Source of the DNA: a virus
Direction: 5' to 3' (one strand)
Virus record (IMG/VR): IMGVR_UViG_3300035670_000101
Location: 29,395 to 93,394 of that record
DNA length: 64,000 bases
Below, one piece after another: positions 16,307-23,098 of the stretch. Every line of letters begins with the position of its first letter. Positions within the stretch are counted from its first letter, which is position 1. A program made the position numbers and the translations under genes. Below the pieces are notes generated by a model. The model made no database searches and was not told where the DNA came from. It worked only from the letters and a program-made list of their open reading frames with translations.

Positions 16307-16392
16307 ACAAACAAAAACTAATAGCGCTGATATTTTTATTACCGTTTGCACTAGCAATTATTTATGTAGGATTGATGATTTATGGATTTTGA
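16303..16392 (+). CDS. 29-aa membrane peptide
   Basis: ATG 16303 overlaps the previous TGA, and its own stop overlaps the next ATG (16382). The peptide is MNKQ followed by a continuous hydrophobic helix of about 22 residues. Overlaps at both ends support translation. Tiny phage membrane peptides of this kind often modulate lysis or membrane proteins, but the role here is unknown. Confidence 0.5.
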   Translation: MNKQKLIALIFLLPFALAIIYVGLMIYGF

Positions 16393-16648
16393 TTATTATT
16401 TTAAAAAGTATGATGAAGAATACGGTTTCAATGACAGTGAGTTATGTGGTTTTGAAATTGGATTTGAAGCTGGTCAGCAAAGCAAACAAGAAGAAGTTAA
16501 CAAACGTCAAGCGCAGCTTGATAAGCTTCAAAAGGAGATTGATGCGCTTCGAGAAATGGTTAAAAAGTTAATAGATAATACGGTTCTTAGCATTGATGAT
16601 GAATTGGAAGATCAGGCAAATAACTTGCTGAGAGGAAATCAGAAATGA
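16382..16648 (+). CDS. coiled-coil hypothetical protein
   Basis: 88 aa. The acidic N-terminus (DFDYYFKKYDEEYGF) is followed by a long coiled coil (residues 30-72, KQEEVNKRQAQLDKLQKEID). It overlaps gen neighbours on both sides, so it is translationally coupled. Confidence 0.6.
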   Translation: MDFDYYFKKYDEEYGFNDSELCGFEIGFEAGQQSKQEEVNKRQAQLDKLQKEIDALREMVKKLIDNTVLSIDDELEDQANNLLRGNQK

Positions 16649-16890
16649 CCCCAGAACAAATGCAAAAAATTGTAGATAGTGCACCTATTGATGCGACCGA
16701 TATTGACCATACTGGCGCATACTGGAAAGACGACCTGATGATGGTTGATGACAAATATCAGGAGGATGATAGAGGTTGGGCTTTGATTAAATGGCGGTTA
16801 AGTCATTTACGCACCCAACTCAATAAACATAACACGTCAGACCTAGAACCTACGAATGTTCCACACGACACAGTTGTTTTGGAGGAGTAA
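16645..16890 (+). CDS. hypothetical protein
   Basis: 81 aa starting at ATG 16645 within the end of the upstream gene. It begins MTPEQMQKIVDSAP, a helical start shared loosely with the 80-aa gene at 16064 (IKKIVQDSPSWAYSY), hinting at a common ancestral domain. The stop abuts the AP2-type gene ATG. Confidence 0.55.
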   Translation: MTPEQMQKIVDSAPIDATDIDHTGAYWKDDLMMVDDKYQEDDRGWALIKWRLSHLRTQLNKHNTSDLEPTNVPHDTVVLEE

Positions 16891-17478
16891 ATGAAGGGTG
16901 GCAATAGATTGGTTTATGGTTTTGGTATTACAGACATTCCTTCAGGAAAAAATGGAAATCACTCTCGGGAGTATATGCTTTGGAAGGGTATGATAAGAAG
17001 ATGTTACGCTTCCAATAGGTCTGTATTCTCAGATAACTATTTGGAATGTACGGTTTCAGATGATTTTAAGCTGTTCTCTAAATTCTCAAGCTGGTATAAC
17101 AACCAGAAGGGATCATCCATAGATGGGTGGTGTGTCGACAAAGACCTTTTGGTTAAGGGGAATAAAATTTACTCCCCAGAAACTTGCGTTTTTCTTCCTA
17201 GGGAAATAAATACCGCCATCACTACTAGCAACAATAAAAGAGGTGATATGCCAATAGGTGTGTTTTTTAATAAAAAACTTGGGAAATACTCAGCCACCGT
17301 CAGCTCAATGGGAAAGAGCAACTATTTAGGCTTGTTTAATACACCAGATCAAGCGTTTTTTGCCTACAAGTCCAAAAAAGAGGAGTTAATGGCTGGATTA
17401 GCTAAAAAGTACATCGATCAATTGTCTGAAAAAGCATACAACGCATTGATAGGATTCAACGTCGACATAAGCGACTAA
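16891..17478 (+). CDS. AP2-type putative homing/mobile protein (paralogue 2)
   Basis: 195 aa. N-terminal region: YMLWKGMIRRCYA, then a cysteine-containing strand and FSKFSSWYN. Middle: WCVDKDLLVKGNKIYSPETC and FLPREIN. C-terminus: an AP2-like DNA-binding domain (MPIGVFFNKKLGKYSATV, then YLGLFNTPDQAFFAYKSKK). Homologues are frequent in phages as isolated, mobile-looking genes. It is one of four in this window and closes the rightward operon. Nuclease function is inferred from AP2 association only. Confidence 0.75.
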   Translation: MKGGNRLVYGFGITDIPSGKNGNHSREYMLWKGMIRRCYASNRSVFSDNYLECTVSDDFKLFSKFSSWYNNQKGSSIDGWCVDKDLLVKGNKIYSPETCVFLPREINTAITTSNNKRGDMPIGVFFNKKLGKYSATVSSMGKSNYLGLFNTPDQAFFAYKSKKEELMAGLAKKYIDQLSEKAYNALIGFNVDISD

Positions 17479-17482
17479 ACTC

Positions 17483-17509
17483 AAGCCTCCCTAACGAGGC
17501 TTTTCTTTT
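17483..17509 (+). terminator. intrinsic terminator at end of rightward block
   Basis: AAGCCTC (17483-17489) pairs perfectly with GAGGCTT (17496-17502), followed by TTCTTTT. It lies between convergent transcription units. Confidence 0.9.
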
Positions 17510-17532
17510 GTTATTAAAAACTCCCCTGTCCC

Positions 17533-17937
17533 TCACTCCTTATCCTCTCTGAAATACCCCATCAAAGCTACTACAGCCCAGATTACTAGCCCTATAGTGA
17601 ATACAACCCCGTACATCGTTGTACCAGCTTGAAATCCGTAAGCAAAGTTTAACAGGTAGGACAGTACCAGACACCCAAATAGAAGCCCTATATGGAACTT
17701 ATCATCCTCCTCACGGTGTCTTTCTCTGCGCATCTCACTACGATCTTTACGTGTTGACCCTACCTTAACTCTGGAGTCATCACTGATGTATTGATATTCA
17801 GGGTTTTTATTCTCTCTGTACTCAAATTCGTAAGATGCCAAGTCATTAGATTTTGTTCTAAGGTTATTTCTGTTAGGTGGGTTTCTGTTAGAATTACTGT
17901 TCGCAACATTTCTTTTTTGATATGTTTTAGTAGGCAT
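17533..17937 (-). CDS. membrane protein with Asn/Arg-rich cytoplasmic domain
   Basis: 134 aa. Residues 1-80 are Asn-, Arg- and Glu-rich and probably disordered. Residues 84-104 and 109-128 are two transmembrane helices. Its only strong SD (AGGAG) lies inside the 3' arm of a terminator-like hairpin directly upstream, which may control its translation. Last gene of the leftward block. Confidence 0.65.
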   Translation of the reverse strand: MPTKTYQKRNVANSNSNRNPPNRNNLRTKSNDLASYEFEYRENKNPEYQYISDDSRVKVGSTRKDRSEMRRERHREEDDKFHIGLLFGCLVLSYLLNFAYGFQAGTTMYGVVFTIGLVIWAVVALMGYFREDKE

Positions 17938-17938
17938 G

Positions 17939-17962
17939 AAAAAAGCTCCTATTGTGAGGAGC
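17939..17962 (-). terminator. terminator-like hairpin containing the next gene's SD
   Basis: On the minus strand GCTCCT and AGGAGC form a perfect 6-bp stem with a 6-nt loop, followed by six Ts, then C and the ATG of the 17937 gene. The AGGAG of the 3' arm is that gene's SD. The site can act as terminator and as an SD-sequestering hairpin. Confidence 0.75.
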
Positions 17963-18064
17963 GTATTTTAATATCTCCCCTTTTATTATTATTTAACAAC
18001 AATTGAAACATTGTTGGATTTATAACTCAATAGGGAGTTTGTTAATACAGTAATTATGTTGTAA

Positions 18065-18454
18065 TTACAAGTATGAGAATTGTTTTACTCTATTCACATT
18101 GTATTCATCCTCTTGTTTATCTGGAATGTACGGAGAATAAACCTTGTAATGCTCTGTGAACATTTCTAAAATCCATTGGTATACATGCCACTCTATTTTA
18201 AATCCTTGATTAAGAAGTATGTGTTTCACGTTGTCTAACTCTAAATGTGTACGACACTTAATAGGTTTTCTTGATGTTATGTAAACGTGACCAACTTTCT
18301 TTTGATATGTTATGTAAATACAACAACCATAGGATTCAAGAAAACAATATTCTTTACCTTTCTTTGCTACATAGCAATATAGTCGCTGACTACACCCATA
18401 AGTCCAAACTGTGTACCAGTCCCATCCAAGCAGGTGTGATAATTCACTGTACAT
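18065..18454 (-). CDS. hypothetical protein
   Basis: 129 aa with a high content of Tyr, Trp and Cys. No motif or membrane segment is recognised. The SD is GGGGAAATA upstream of ATG 18454. A hairpin (CAACAAT/ATTGTTG, 17997-18016) lies downstream. Confidence 0.6.
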   Translation of the reverse strand: MYSELSHLLGWDWYTVWTYGCSQRLYCYVAKKGKEYCFLESYGCCIYITYQKKVGHVYITSRKPIKCRTHLELDNVKHILLNQGFKIEWHVYQWILEMFTEHYKVYSPYIPDKQEDEYNVNRVKQFSYL

Positions 18455-18465
18455 TTATTTCCCCA

Positions 18466-18828
18466 TTAGTATTTATAAACCTTAACCAACATACCAGCAT
18501 CTTCAGATAGTTTGATCACAGACTTTGTACCTTTACTAACTTGATCCCAAAAAGCGATCAAACACCCTTCACCGTGTTCGTTAGCATAATCTTTCATTTC
18601 CGAGTTTATAACAAAACCAGCTCTTTTACCCAACCCTCTCCAATCTGGAATAAAATATTCAACTCTAACACCATTCTCTAGTGCCCACCTTTCACCTAAT
18701 GAATCAGCACCTCTCGCTTTACCACAAACAATACATTCAATGTTAATCTTCTGCTGTGCTTTCTTCATGATCTTACACAATCTCTCGTAGTCATTAAAAT
18801 CACGACCACCAGCTATAATAACCCTCAT
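18466..18828 (-). CDS. SLOG-superfamily protein, YspA/DUF2493-like
   Basis: 120 aa. GGRDFNDY at residues 7-14, GKARGADSLGERWA near 36-49, the PDWRGLGKRAG loop and AFWDQVSKGT match the DUF2493/YspA family. This is a Rossmann-like SLOG fold thought to bind nucleotide-derived ligands such as NAD or ADP-ribose. Phage copies are common; a role in nucleotide signalling or anti-defence is possible but unproved. The start overlaps the stop of the neighbouring gene. Confidence 0.85.
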   Translation of the reverse strand: MRVIIAGGRDFNDYERLCKIMKKAQQKINIECIVCGKARGADSLGERWALENGVRVEYFIPDWRGLGKRAGFVINSEMKDYANEHGEGCLIAFWDQVSKGTKSVIKLSEDAGMLVKVYKY

Positions 18829-19085
18829 TAAATCTCACCTCTCAATAATAAAAACTCATGATTTGTAACTTCACAATTTAAATCGGTATTACTTTCAACC
18901 ATAGCTTTTAAAGTTTCTAACTCTGAAATCCTATTCTCATATTTACAACTATCCATTGCTTTAAGTGAGAAAGGGTTTCCTTGCTGCCACCATTTTAAAT
19001 TAAGTTTATCAAGCTCTTTTTGATACTTATTAATCTCTGCAATACAACTTTGGATAACTAATTCATTACTTAAGTAAATCTTCAT
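18828..19085 (-). CDS. coiled-coil hypothetical protein
   Basis: 85 aa, predicted helical hairpin (residues 8-35 and 48-68). The start overlaps the upstream gene's stop by 4 bp, so it is coupled. No function recognised. Confidence 0.6.
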   Translation of the reverse strand: MKIYLSNELVIQSCIAEINKYQKELDKLNLKWWQQGNPFSLKAMDSCKYENRISELETLKAMVESNTDLNCEVTNHEFLLLRGEI

Positions 19086-19519
19086 TCTTCATAATCTCCA
19101 ATAAGGTCATAACTACTAGAAAACAAGTTAAATTCTTCAGCAAGGTAATCCCTAACATCATTCTGTGAGTTAAATGTTTTGTAGGTGTCAAAGTATTCAT
19201 CACTCAGCGTATAATCATATTGAGACTCTACGGTAAACTTCTTAATCTCTGAAGGTTTGTTGTTTAAGACTTTAACATCCTCCCCGTAAATAGCTTTCAA
19301 CTCCTTGTCTTCAAGGGTCTTTGATAAGACTAAGAATCTAGGACGTTTAGAGATGAGTTCATCAATGTAGTTATTGATTTCATCCATTGTGTTAAAACTC
19401 TTTCCTGTTAGTGTATGAATATACTTTGGGTTAATCTCACACACTTCTAATTTTAAATCTTCAAACTTACGCTCAAAACGAAGGTTTTTATATACACCAA
19501 CTTTATTAAATTCTTTCAT
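19082..19519 (-). CDS. hypothetical protein
   Basis: 145 aa. ATG 19519 is preferred over an upstream in-frame start at 19567 because AGGAGAAT sits at the right distance. The sequence is charged alpha/beta with an internal FNTMDEINNYIDEL / FNSQNDVRDYLAEEF similarity that suggests a duplicated helical motif. Family unknown. Confidence 0.65.
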   Translation of the reverse strand: MKEFNKVGVYKNLRFERKFEDLKLEVCEINPKYIHTLTGKSFNTMDEINNYIDELISKRPRFLVLSKTLEDKELKAIYGEDVKVLNNKPSEIKKFTVESQYDYTLSDEYFDTYKTFNSQNDVRDYLAEEFNLFSSSYDLIGDYEE

Positions 19520-19589
19520 TCTATATTCTCCTATGTAAAAACAAATACACCCTGCACATTTCTGCATAAGGTGTTAACTCACTTTTAGA

Positions 19590-19676
19590 CTAAATTAACC
19601 CTGCTAAAGATAATAACAACTTCTTAAGCTCTTTACCACTCATATCTTTAATTAAATCCTTACTCTCCAGCAACAT
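19590..19676 (-). CDS. possible 28-aa peptide
   Basis: An open frame from ATG 19676 encodes a Leu/Lys-rich amphipathic peptide (MLLESKDLIKDMSGKELKK start). The SD is weak, so translation is uncertain. It follows the AP2-type gene stop by 11 bp. Confidence 0.3.
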   Translation of the reverse strand: MLLESKDLIKDMSGKELKKLLLSLAGLI

Positions 19677-19687
19677 ATGATAACTAG

Positions 19688-20443
19688 TTAATCATCAAAA
19701 CCCACCTCATATTTCATCAACGCTTCGTAAACCCTGTCATCAATTTCACCTTTCCATTTTTCAGCCACAGATTTAATGTAAGCTTCTTTATGTGTCTTAT
19801 AGGCTATAAACGCATCCTCTTTTGTGGTGAATGCACCGAGATTTTTTAAACTTGTGCGTCTGTGGAGGTTCGCGGTAAATTTCCCCACCTTTTTGTGATA
19901 CGAAACTCCTATGGGGTAACTTCCTCTTGTCGAACCAGCCTTTATAAATAAACTATTCACCTCTCGTGGAACAAAACAACAAGTTTCTTCTGAATAAATT
20001 TTATTTCCTTTAACCAGAATATCTTTATCCAAATGCCAACCTTCTTGATCAAAACCTTTCTGATTTAAACACCAAGACTTAAATTTCTTGTAAATTTTAA
20101 AATCATCAGATGTTATGCATTGTTCGTAAGTAGGGAATTTGTAAAGCTCTTTTTTGTTATAACAACGTCTTAACATGCCAACCCATATTCCGTAAGCTTT
20201 GTCGTGCCTTCCATTTAAAGTTACCCTCTCTTCTCCAACAATACCTACACCATGAACACTTGGAATAGACCAGTCTTTTACACTACCTGCTACAATTTGA
20301 CTCATACTAGCTTTTGTTTTAAAATTAGTTTCTACAAATCTCACGTATACATTACGTGCATTTACATAATCAACTATCTCTAAAATTCCGCTACAATTTG
20401 TTTCGTATTTTTGACCATTTCGCTCTTTTGCCTTATTTTTCAA
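19688..20443 (-). CDS. AP2-type putative homing/mobile protein (paralogue 3)
   Basis: 251 aa from TTG 20443, chosen because AGGAG lies 7 nt upstream; an ATG at 20467 has none. An extra N-terminal beta domain (RNGQKYETNCSGILEI, residues 9-24, to about 70) precedes the family core: WVGMLRRCYN, FKIYKKFKSWC, LDKDILVKGNKIYSEETC, FVPREVN. The C-terminal AP2-like domain runs from YPIGVSYHKKVGKFTANL. This fuller form probably represents the ancestral architecture. It has its own promoter (20470-20498). Confidence 0.75.
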   Translation of the reverse strand: MKNKAKERNGQKYETNCSGILEIVDYVNARNVYVRFVETNFKTKASMSQIVAGSVKDWSIPSVHGVGIVGEERVTLNGRHDKAYGIWVGMLRRCYNKKELYKFPTYEQCITSDDFKIYKKFKSWCLNQKGFDQEGWHLDKDILVKGNKIYSEETCCFVPREVNSLFIKAGSTRGSYPIGVSYHKKVGKFTANLHRRTSLKNLGAFTTKEDAFIAYKTHKEAYIKSVAEKWKGEIDDRVYEALMKYEVGFDD

Positions 20444-20469
20444 TTTAACTCTCCTATAAATACTCACAC

Positions 20470-20498
20470 ATAATAAAAGGGAACTAACTAAAAGTCAA
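20470..20498 (-). promoter_or_regulatory. sigma70 promoter interleaved with terminator
   Basis: Minus strand TTGACT (20498-20493), 17-bp spacer, TATTAT (20475-20470). The -35 lies in the loop of the terminator hairpin 20476-20506 and the -10 starts directly after the 3' arm. Confidence 0.8.
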
Positions 20499-20506
20499 TT
20501 CCCTTT
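20476..20506 (-). terminator. terminator hairpin enclosing a -35 box
   Basis: Minus strand AAAGGGAA (20506-20499) pairs perfectly with TTCCCTTT (20483-20476). The 15-nt loop begins with TTGACT. It would end the 20545-22129 unit while the embedded promoter starts the AP2-type gene. Confidence 0.75.
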
Positions 20507-20544
20507 GGTGAGATTTCACTGTAATTTGATAAAAGTTTAGTTTA

Positions 20545-20748
20545 CTAAAGGCTCAGCTTGCTGAAGGCTTTCCTCACACAGTAACTCCTACAATAACTGG
20601 TAACAAAGAAGATTAATTGCAGTTGCAAGGATTGCTGTAAATCCATCCCGAAGAAATACAAGATGATTAGAGCAATGATGTTACCTAGAATAATCTGTGT
20701 TAGAGTTTCTAGGTGTATTAAGTGTGTTTTAATGAAAGTGTTTTTGAT
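20545..20748 (-). CDS. DUF7220-like membrane protein, non-canonical start
   Basis: A 67-codon frame reads as a two-helix membrane protein with HLETLTQIILGNIIALIIL, FFG and a C-terminal SYCRSYCVRKAFSKL. This closely follows the pattern of a small phage membrane family (S-x-x-E-x-x-N-x-x-x-G, FG, then SxxRSY-x-x-RR-x-F) known to me as DUF7220. An AGGAG SD precedes it, but the codon at correct spacing is ATC (20748-20746); no ATG, GTG or TTG precedes the conserved region. Either ATC is used or the gene is decaying. Confidence 0.55.
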   Translation of the reverse strand: MKNTFIKTHLIHLETLTQIILGNIIALIILYFFGMDLQQSLQLQLIFFVTSYCRSYCVRKAFSKLSL

Positions 20749-20764
20749 TACTGTCTCCTATAAA

Positions 20765-21154
20765 TTAAAGGTATTGCTCGTGTATAACAGATTCATTAAC
20801 AATCACTACAGATTCGTGAGAGTAGTAACCATTATGTTCGTTGTAACAAACAAGTTGAAAATCCCCCTTACTTGTAAACACAGTGAAGAACAAACAACTC
20901 CCTTCGTAAAGGTCTAGGTGACAGAGGTCAATAGTCTCCAACGCTTTATTTGTTACTCGACCATCTAAGTATTCAGCACCAATAAAGTAATCTAGATCAT
21001 CCTGAGATGTAACATAACCCCATTGTTCACAACACTGACCTTCATTGTCGATACCAACTTTAATTTTTACACCATCTTTTAAAGTGATAATAAAACCTTC
21101 AAAAGTTGTGTATTTGTGTTTAAATGTTGTTTCTTCGATGTTTAAAATTTTCAT
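20765..21154 (-). CDS. DUF7448-like phage protein
   Basis: 129 aa. FEGFIITLKDGVKIKV, then GQCCEQWGYVTSQDDLDYFIGA fits a common phage family with an invariant CCE-x2-G motif, recalled as DUF7448. Function unknown. SD AGGAGAAAG precedes ATG 21154. Confidence 0.65.
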   Translation of the reverse strand: MKILNIEETTFKHKYTTFEGFIITLKDGVKIKVGIDNEGQCCEQWGYVTSQDDLDYFIGAEYLDGRVTNKALETIDLCHLDLYEGSCLFFTVFTSKGDFQLVCYNEHNGYYSHESVVIVNESVIHEQYL

Positions 21155-21163
21155 TTCTTTCTC

Positions 21164-21412
21164 CTAATACTTATAATCTACGTCAACACCCTTAAATCTT
21201 TCAGGATTAACTTTCTGTTGGTAAATAACATTTAACCATAAGTCAAACATTCCCTCAACACGATCACTATCATACTCCCAATAATTCGATAGTGTTGGGT
21301 TGTTGAAAACTTTATCCAGAATCCAATGGTCATCAGGGTAAGAATCTTGCACCCAATCTTCAAATGCTGATACAAAAGCTTCGTTATACTTCATCTCATA
21401 TCGAATTAGCAT
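21164..21412 (-). CDS. hypothetical protein
   Basis: 82 aa, acidic and aromatic, mostly helical. ATG 21412 follows GGGAGGT within the end of the upstream gene. No family recognised. Confidence 0.6.
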   Translation of the reverse strand: MLIRYEMKYNEAFVSAFEDWVQDSYPDDHWILDKVFNNPTLSNYWEYDSDRVEGMFDLWLNVIYQQKVNPERFKGVDVDYKY

Positions 21413-21646
21413 TTATACCTCCCCACTAAAATATCGTTCAATCATCTTCAAACAATCATACCAACCTTGATCATATGCATTCTTAATGCCAGCAAGTTCT
21501 TGGTTTTCAATATGCCAAGAAACATAACTTGGTAAACTATGTTTGAAATTATCTTCAATGTAATAAAATACATCACCACCCTTAAGTTTATTAATCTCCC
21601 AAGAGTGTTGCTTGAAGAATAATTCTAAATCTTTATTAATGTTCAT
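21413..21646 (-). CDS. hypothetical protein
   Basis: 77 aa helical protein whose C-terminal AYDQGWYDCLKMIE resembles the Ala/Trp helix of small phage proteins that precede similar accessory genes. Start overlaps the upstream gene by 11 bp. Function unknown. Confidence 0.6.
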   Translation of the reverse strand: MNINKDLELFFKQHSWEINKLKGGDVFYYIEDNFKHSLPSYVSWHIENQELAGIKNAYDQGWYDCLKMIERYFSGEV

Positions 21647-21932
21647 TTTCCACCTTTTTAAAATATCGTAGCATTAATGTTGATTCAGGATAACCTGATT
21701 TTTCCAGAATAACACCTAGAGGAGTTTTAAGATTAATATTCTCATTGAAGTAGTCAATCATCTGCTCACAAGAATCTAAGTAAGAAATCTTACTGTCAAA
21801 ACTCCTACCAAAGAAACTTCCAGCAATCCATTCAGTTGTTACAGAGAAGTCCCCGTTGAGTGGACAAATATGTATATGATGCTCACTATCTGGTAACTCT
21901 TTGATTAAAGTCAGTAGGGTATTACTATTCAT
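21636..21932 (-). CDS. hypothetical protein
   Basis: 98 aa, mixed alpha/beta, no recognised motif. Its start overlaps the stop of the 22129 gene by 4 bp, so the two are coupled. Confidence 0.6.
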   Translation of the reverse strand: MNSNTLLTLIKELPDSEHHIHICPLNGDFSVTTEWIAGSFFGRSFDSKISYLDSCEQMIDYFNENINLKTPLGVILEKSGYPESTLMLRYFKKVENEH

Positions 21933-22129
21933 TTCATTTCTCCTAATAAACTGACAGTAGTCTTTAATTTACCTGTTAAGAAATCAACAAATTCCTTTTG
22001 ATCTTGAACAACAGTATAATCTGAAATTGTACACATTGTATGATAATCAAACTCTAAACTTTCTAGCTTCTCAACTTCTTCTTTAAGCTTCTCTGCACGT
22101 TGAATCAATTGTGTTAGTACATCTTTCAT
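21929..22129 (-). CDS. coiled-coil hypothetical protein
   Basis: 66 aa. Residues 5-27 form a coiled coil (LIQRAEKLKEEVEKLESL). GGAGAAAC is the SD. It is the first gene after a structured 160-nt leader and promoter (22130-22320). Confidence 0.6.
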   Translation of the reverse strand: MKDVLTQLIQRAEKLKEEVEKLESLEFDYHTMCTISDYTVVQDQKEFVDFLTGKLKTTVSLLGEMK

Positions 22130-22285
22130 TTTGTTTCTCCAAGTACCGTCAGGTGTGTGGTTAGCACCACAGGTACACTCCTAATATAATTTGAGGGATA
22201 CCCCCTCGCGCAGAGGGGTTTCTCTCGTACCGATAGGTATACTGCTCACACAGAGAGTACACCGCTCGCACATTTGCGTTTGTAT
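22130..22285 (-). other. structured 5' leader (candidate regulatory RNA)
   Basis: Downstream of the promoter at 22292-22320 lies a leader of about 155 nt without an ORF. On the minus strand it has GAGGGG-type arms (CCCCTC 22202-22207 with GAGGGG 22213-22218, plus-strand positions), a GTACC/GGTAC stem enclosing a GTGGT/ACCAC hairpin (22143-22175), and two related segments near 22229-22244 and 22255-22272. No known riboswitch is recognised. Confidence 0.45.
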
Positions 22286-22291
22286 GAACAC

Positions 22292-22320
22292 AATATATCA
22301 ATAATTATTGAAGTTTGCAA
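22292..22320 (-). promoter_or_regulatory. sigma70-type promoter with palindromic spacer
   Basis: Minus strand TTGCAA (22320-22315), 17-bp spacer, TATATT (22297-22292). The spacer contains the perfect 12-bp palindrome CAATAATTATTG (22299-22310), a possible operator. It starts the 22129-20545 unit. Confidence 0.7.
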
Positions 22321-22333
22321 GGGGTGTTTACTA

Positions 22334-23098
22334 TTAATCTATCACACCAAGTTCTCGAAGCTCTTTCAACCAGTATTTAACTGTTCGTAAACTTACACCA
22401 AGTATATCTGCCATCTCTTGATTTGTTTTACCATCATCCTCAGCGTACAGTTGATACAGTTGAAACTTCTTAGGTTTCTTAACAACCTTTCTGACATCCA
22501 AAAGTCTATTCTTTAAGATACTTACATCATCTTCAATTTGTGCTGTTTTCTGTGTAATGGTTGACTCAAAATTACTTTGGCGATCTTGTAATGCAGAAAC
22601 AACATCCTCAAGAGCTTTTAATCTCTCTCTTTGATCACTATCACTTTTCACTTTATAGATCATCTTGATGGTTTGCATTGGTGTTTTCTGTTTCTTAACA
22701 TCACGTCTACCTAACAATTTCTCTTTCATTAACATCTTCTGAGTAGGGTGATCCATGTGCTTCTCCATAACAAGAACAGCAGGGAAAAATTGCTTATGCT
22801 TATTCTCATCGAAAAACTTAACATCTTCTGCACACTCTAATGAAAGATTGACAATATCTTCTAGGCTGTGTTCATAAGTGTCAACTTCTAAGTTACCTAA
22901 CCAGATTTTATCGACACAATCAAAAACTTTGTCATTCTTTTCTGGATCATAAAACTGCCTAAGAATATTTACGTTTTCCATACTCAGCGATTTTAGTTTC
23001 GCATAGTTTAAGGAAAGTTTCTTTATCTGTTCCTTTTTATACTCTTCACTAAAAACATTTTCATTGAAATCTTTAATATCAAAATCTTTATCTGTCAC
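22334..23098 (-). CDS. HTH-domain DNA-binding protein
   Basis: 254 aa. The last 35 residues form a clear winged/helix-turn-helix (TNQEMADILGVSLRTVKYWL). Residues 155-205 are coiled coil and probably mediate dimerisation. The start overlaps the helicase stop (ATGA), so it is made with the helicase, which suggests a replication or transcription-control partner. Specific function unknown. Confidence 0.7.
   Translation of the reverse strand: MTDKDFDIKDFNENVFSEEYKKEQIKKLSLNYAKLKSLSMENVNILRQFYDPEKNDKVFDCVDKIWLGNLEVDTYEHSLEDIVNLSLECAEDVKFFDENKHKQFFPAVLVMEKHMDHPTQKMLMKEKLLGRRDVKKQKTPMQTIKMIYKVKSDSDQRERLKALEDVVSALQDRQSNFESTITQKTAQIEDDVSILKNRLLDVRKVVKKPKKFQLYQLYAEDDGKTNQEMADILGVSLRTVKYWLKELRELGVID

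Noticed and set aside
22130-22285. CRISPR-like array
   Set aside because: The two GTAYAC-type segments are imperfect and only two in number; no regular repeat-spacer pattern exists here or elsewhere in the window.
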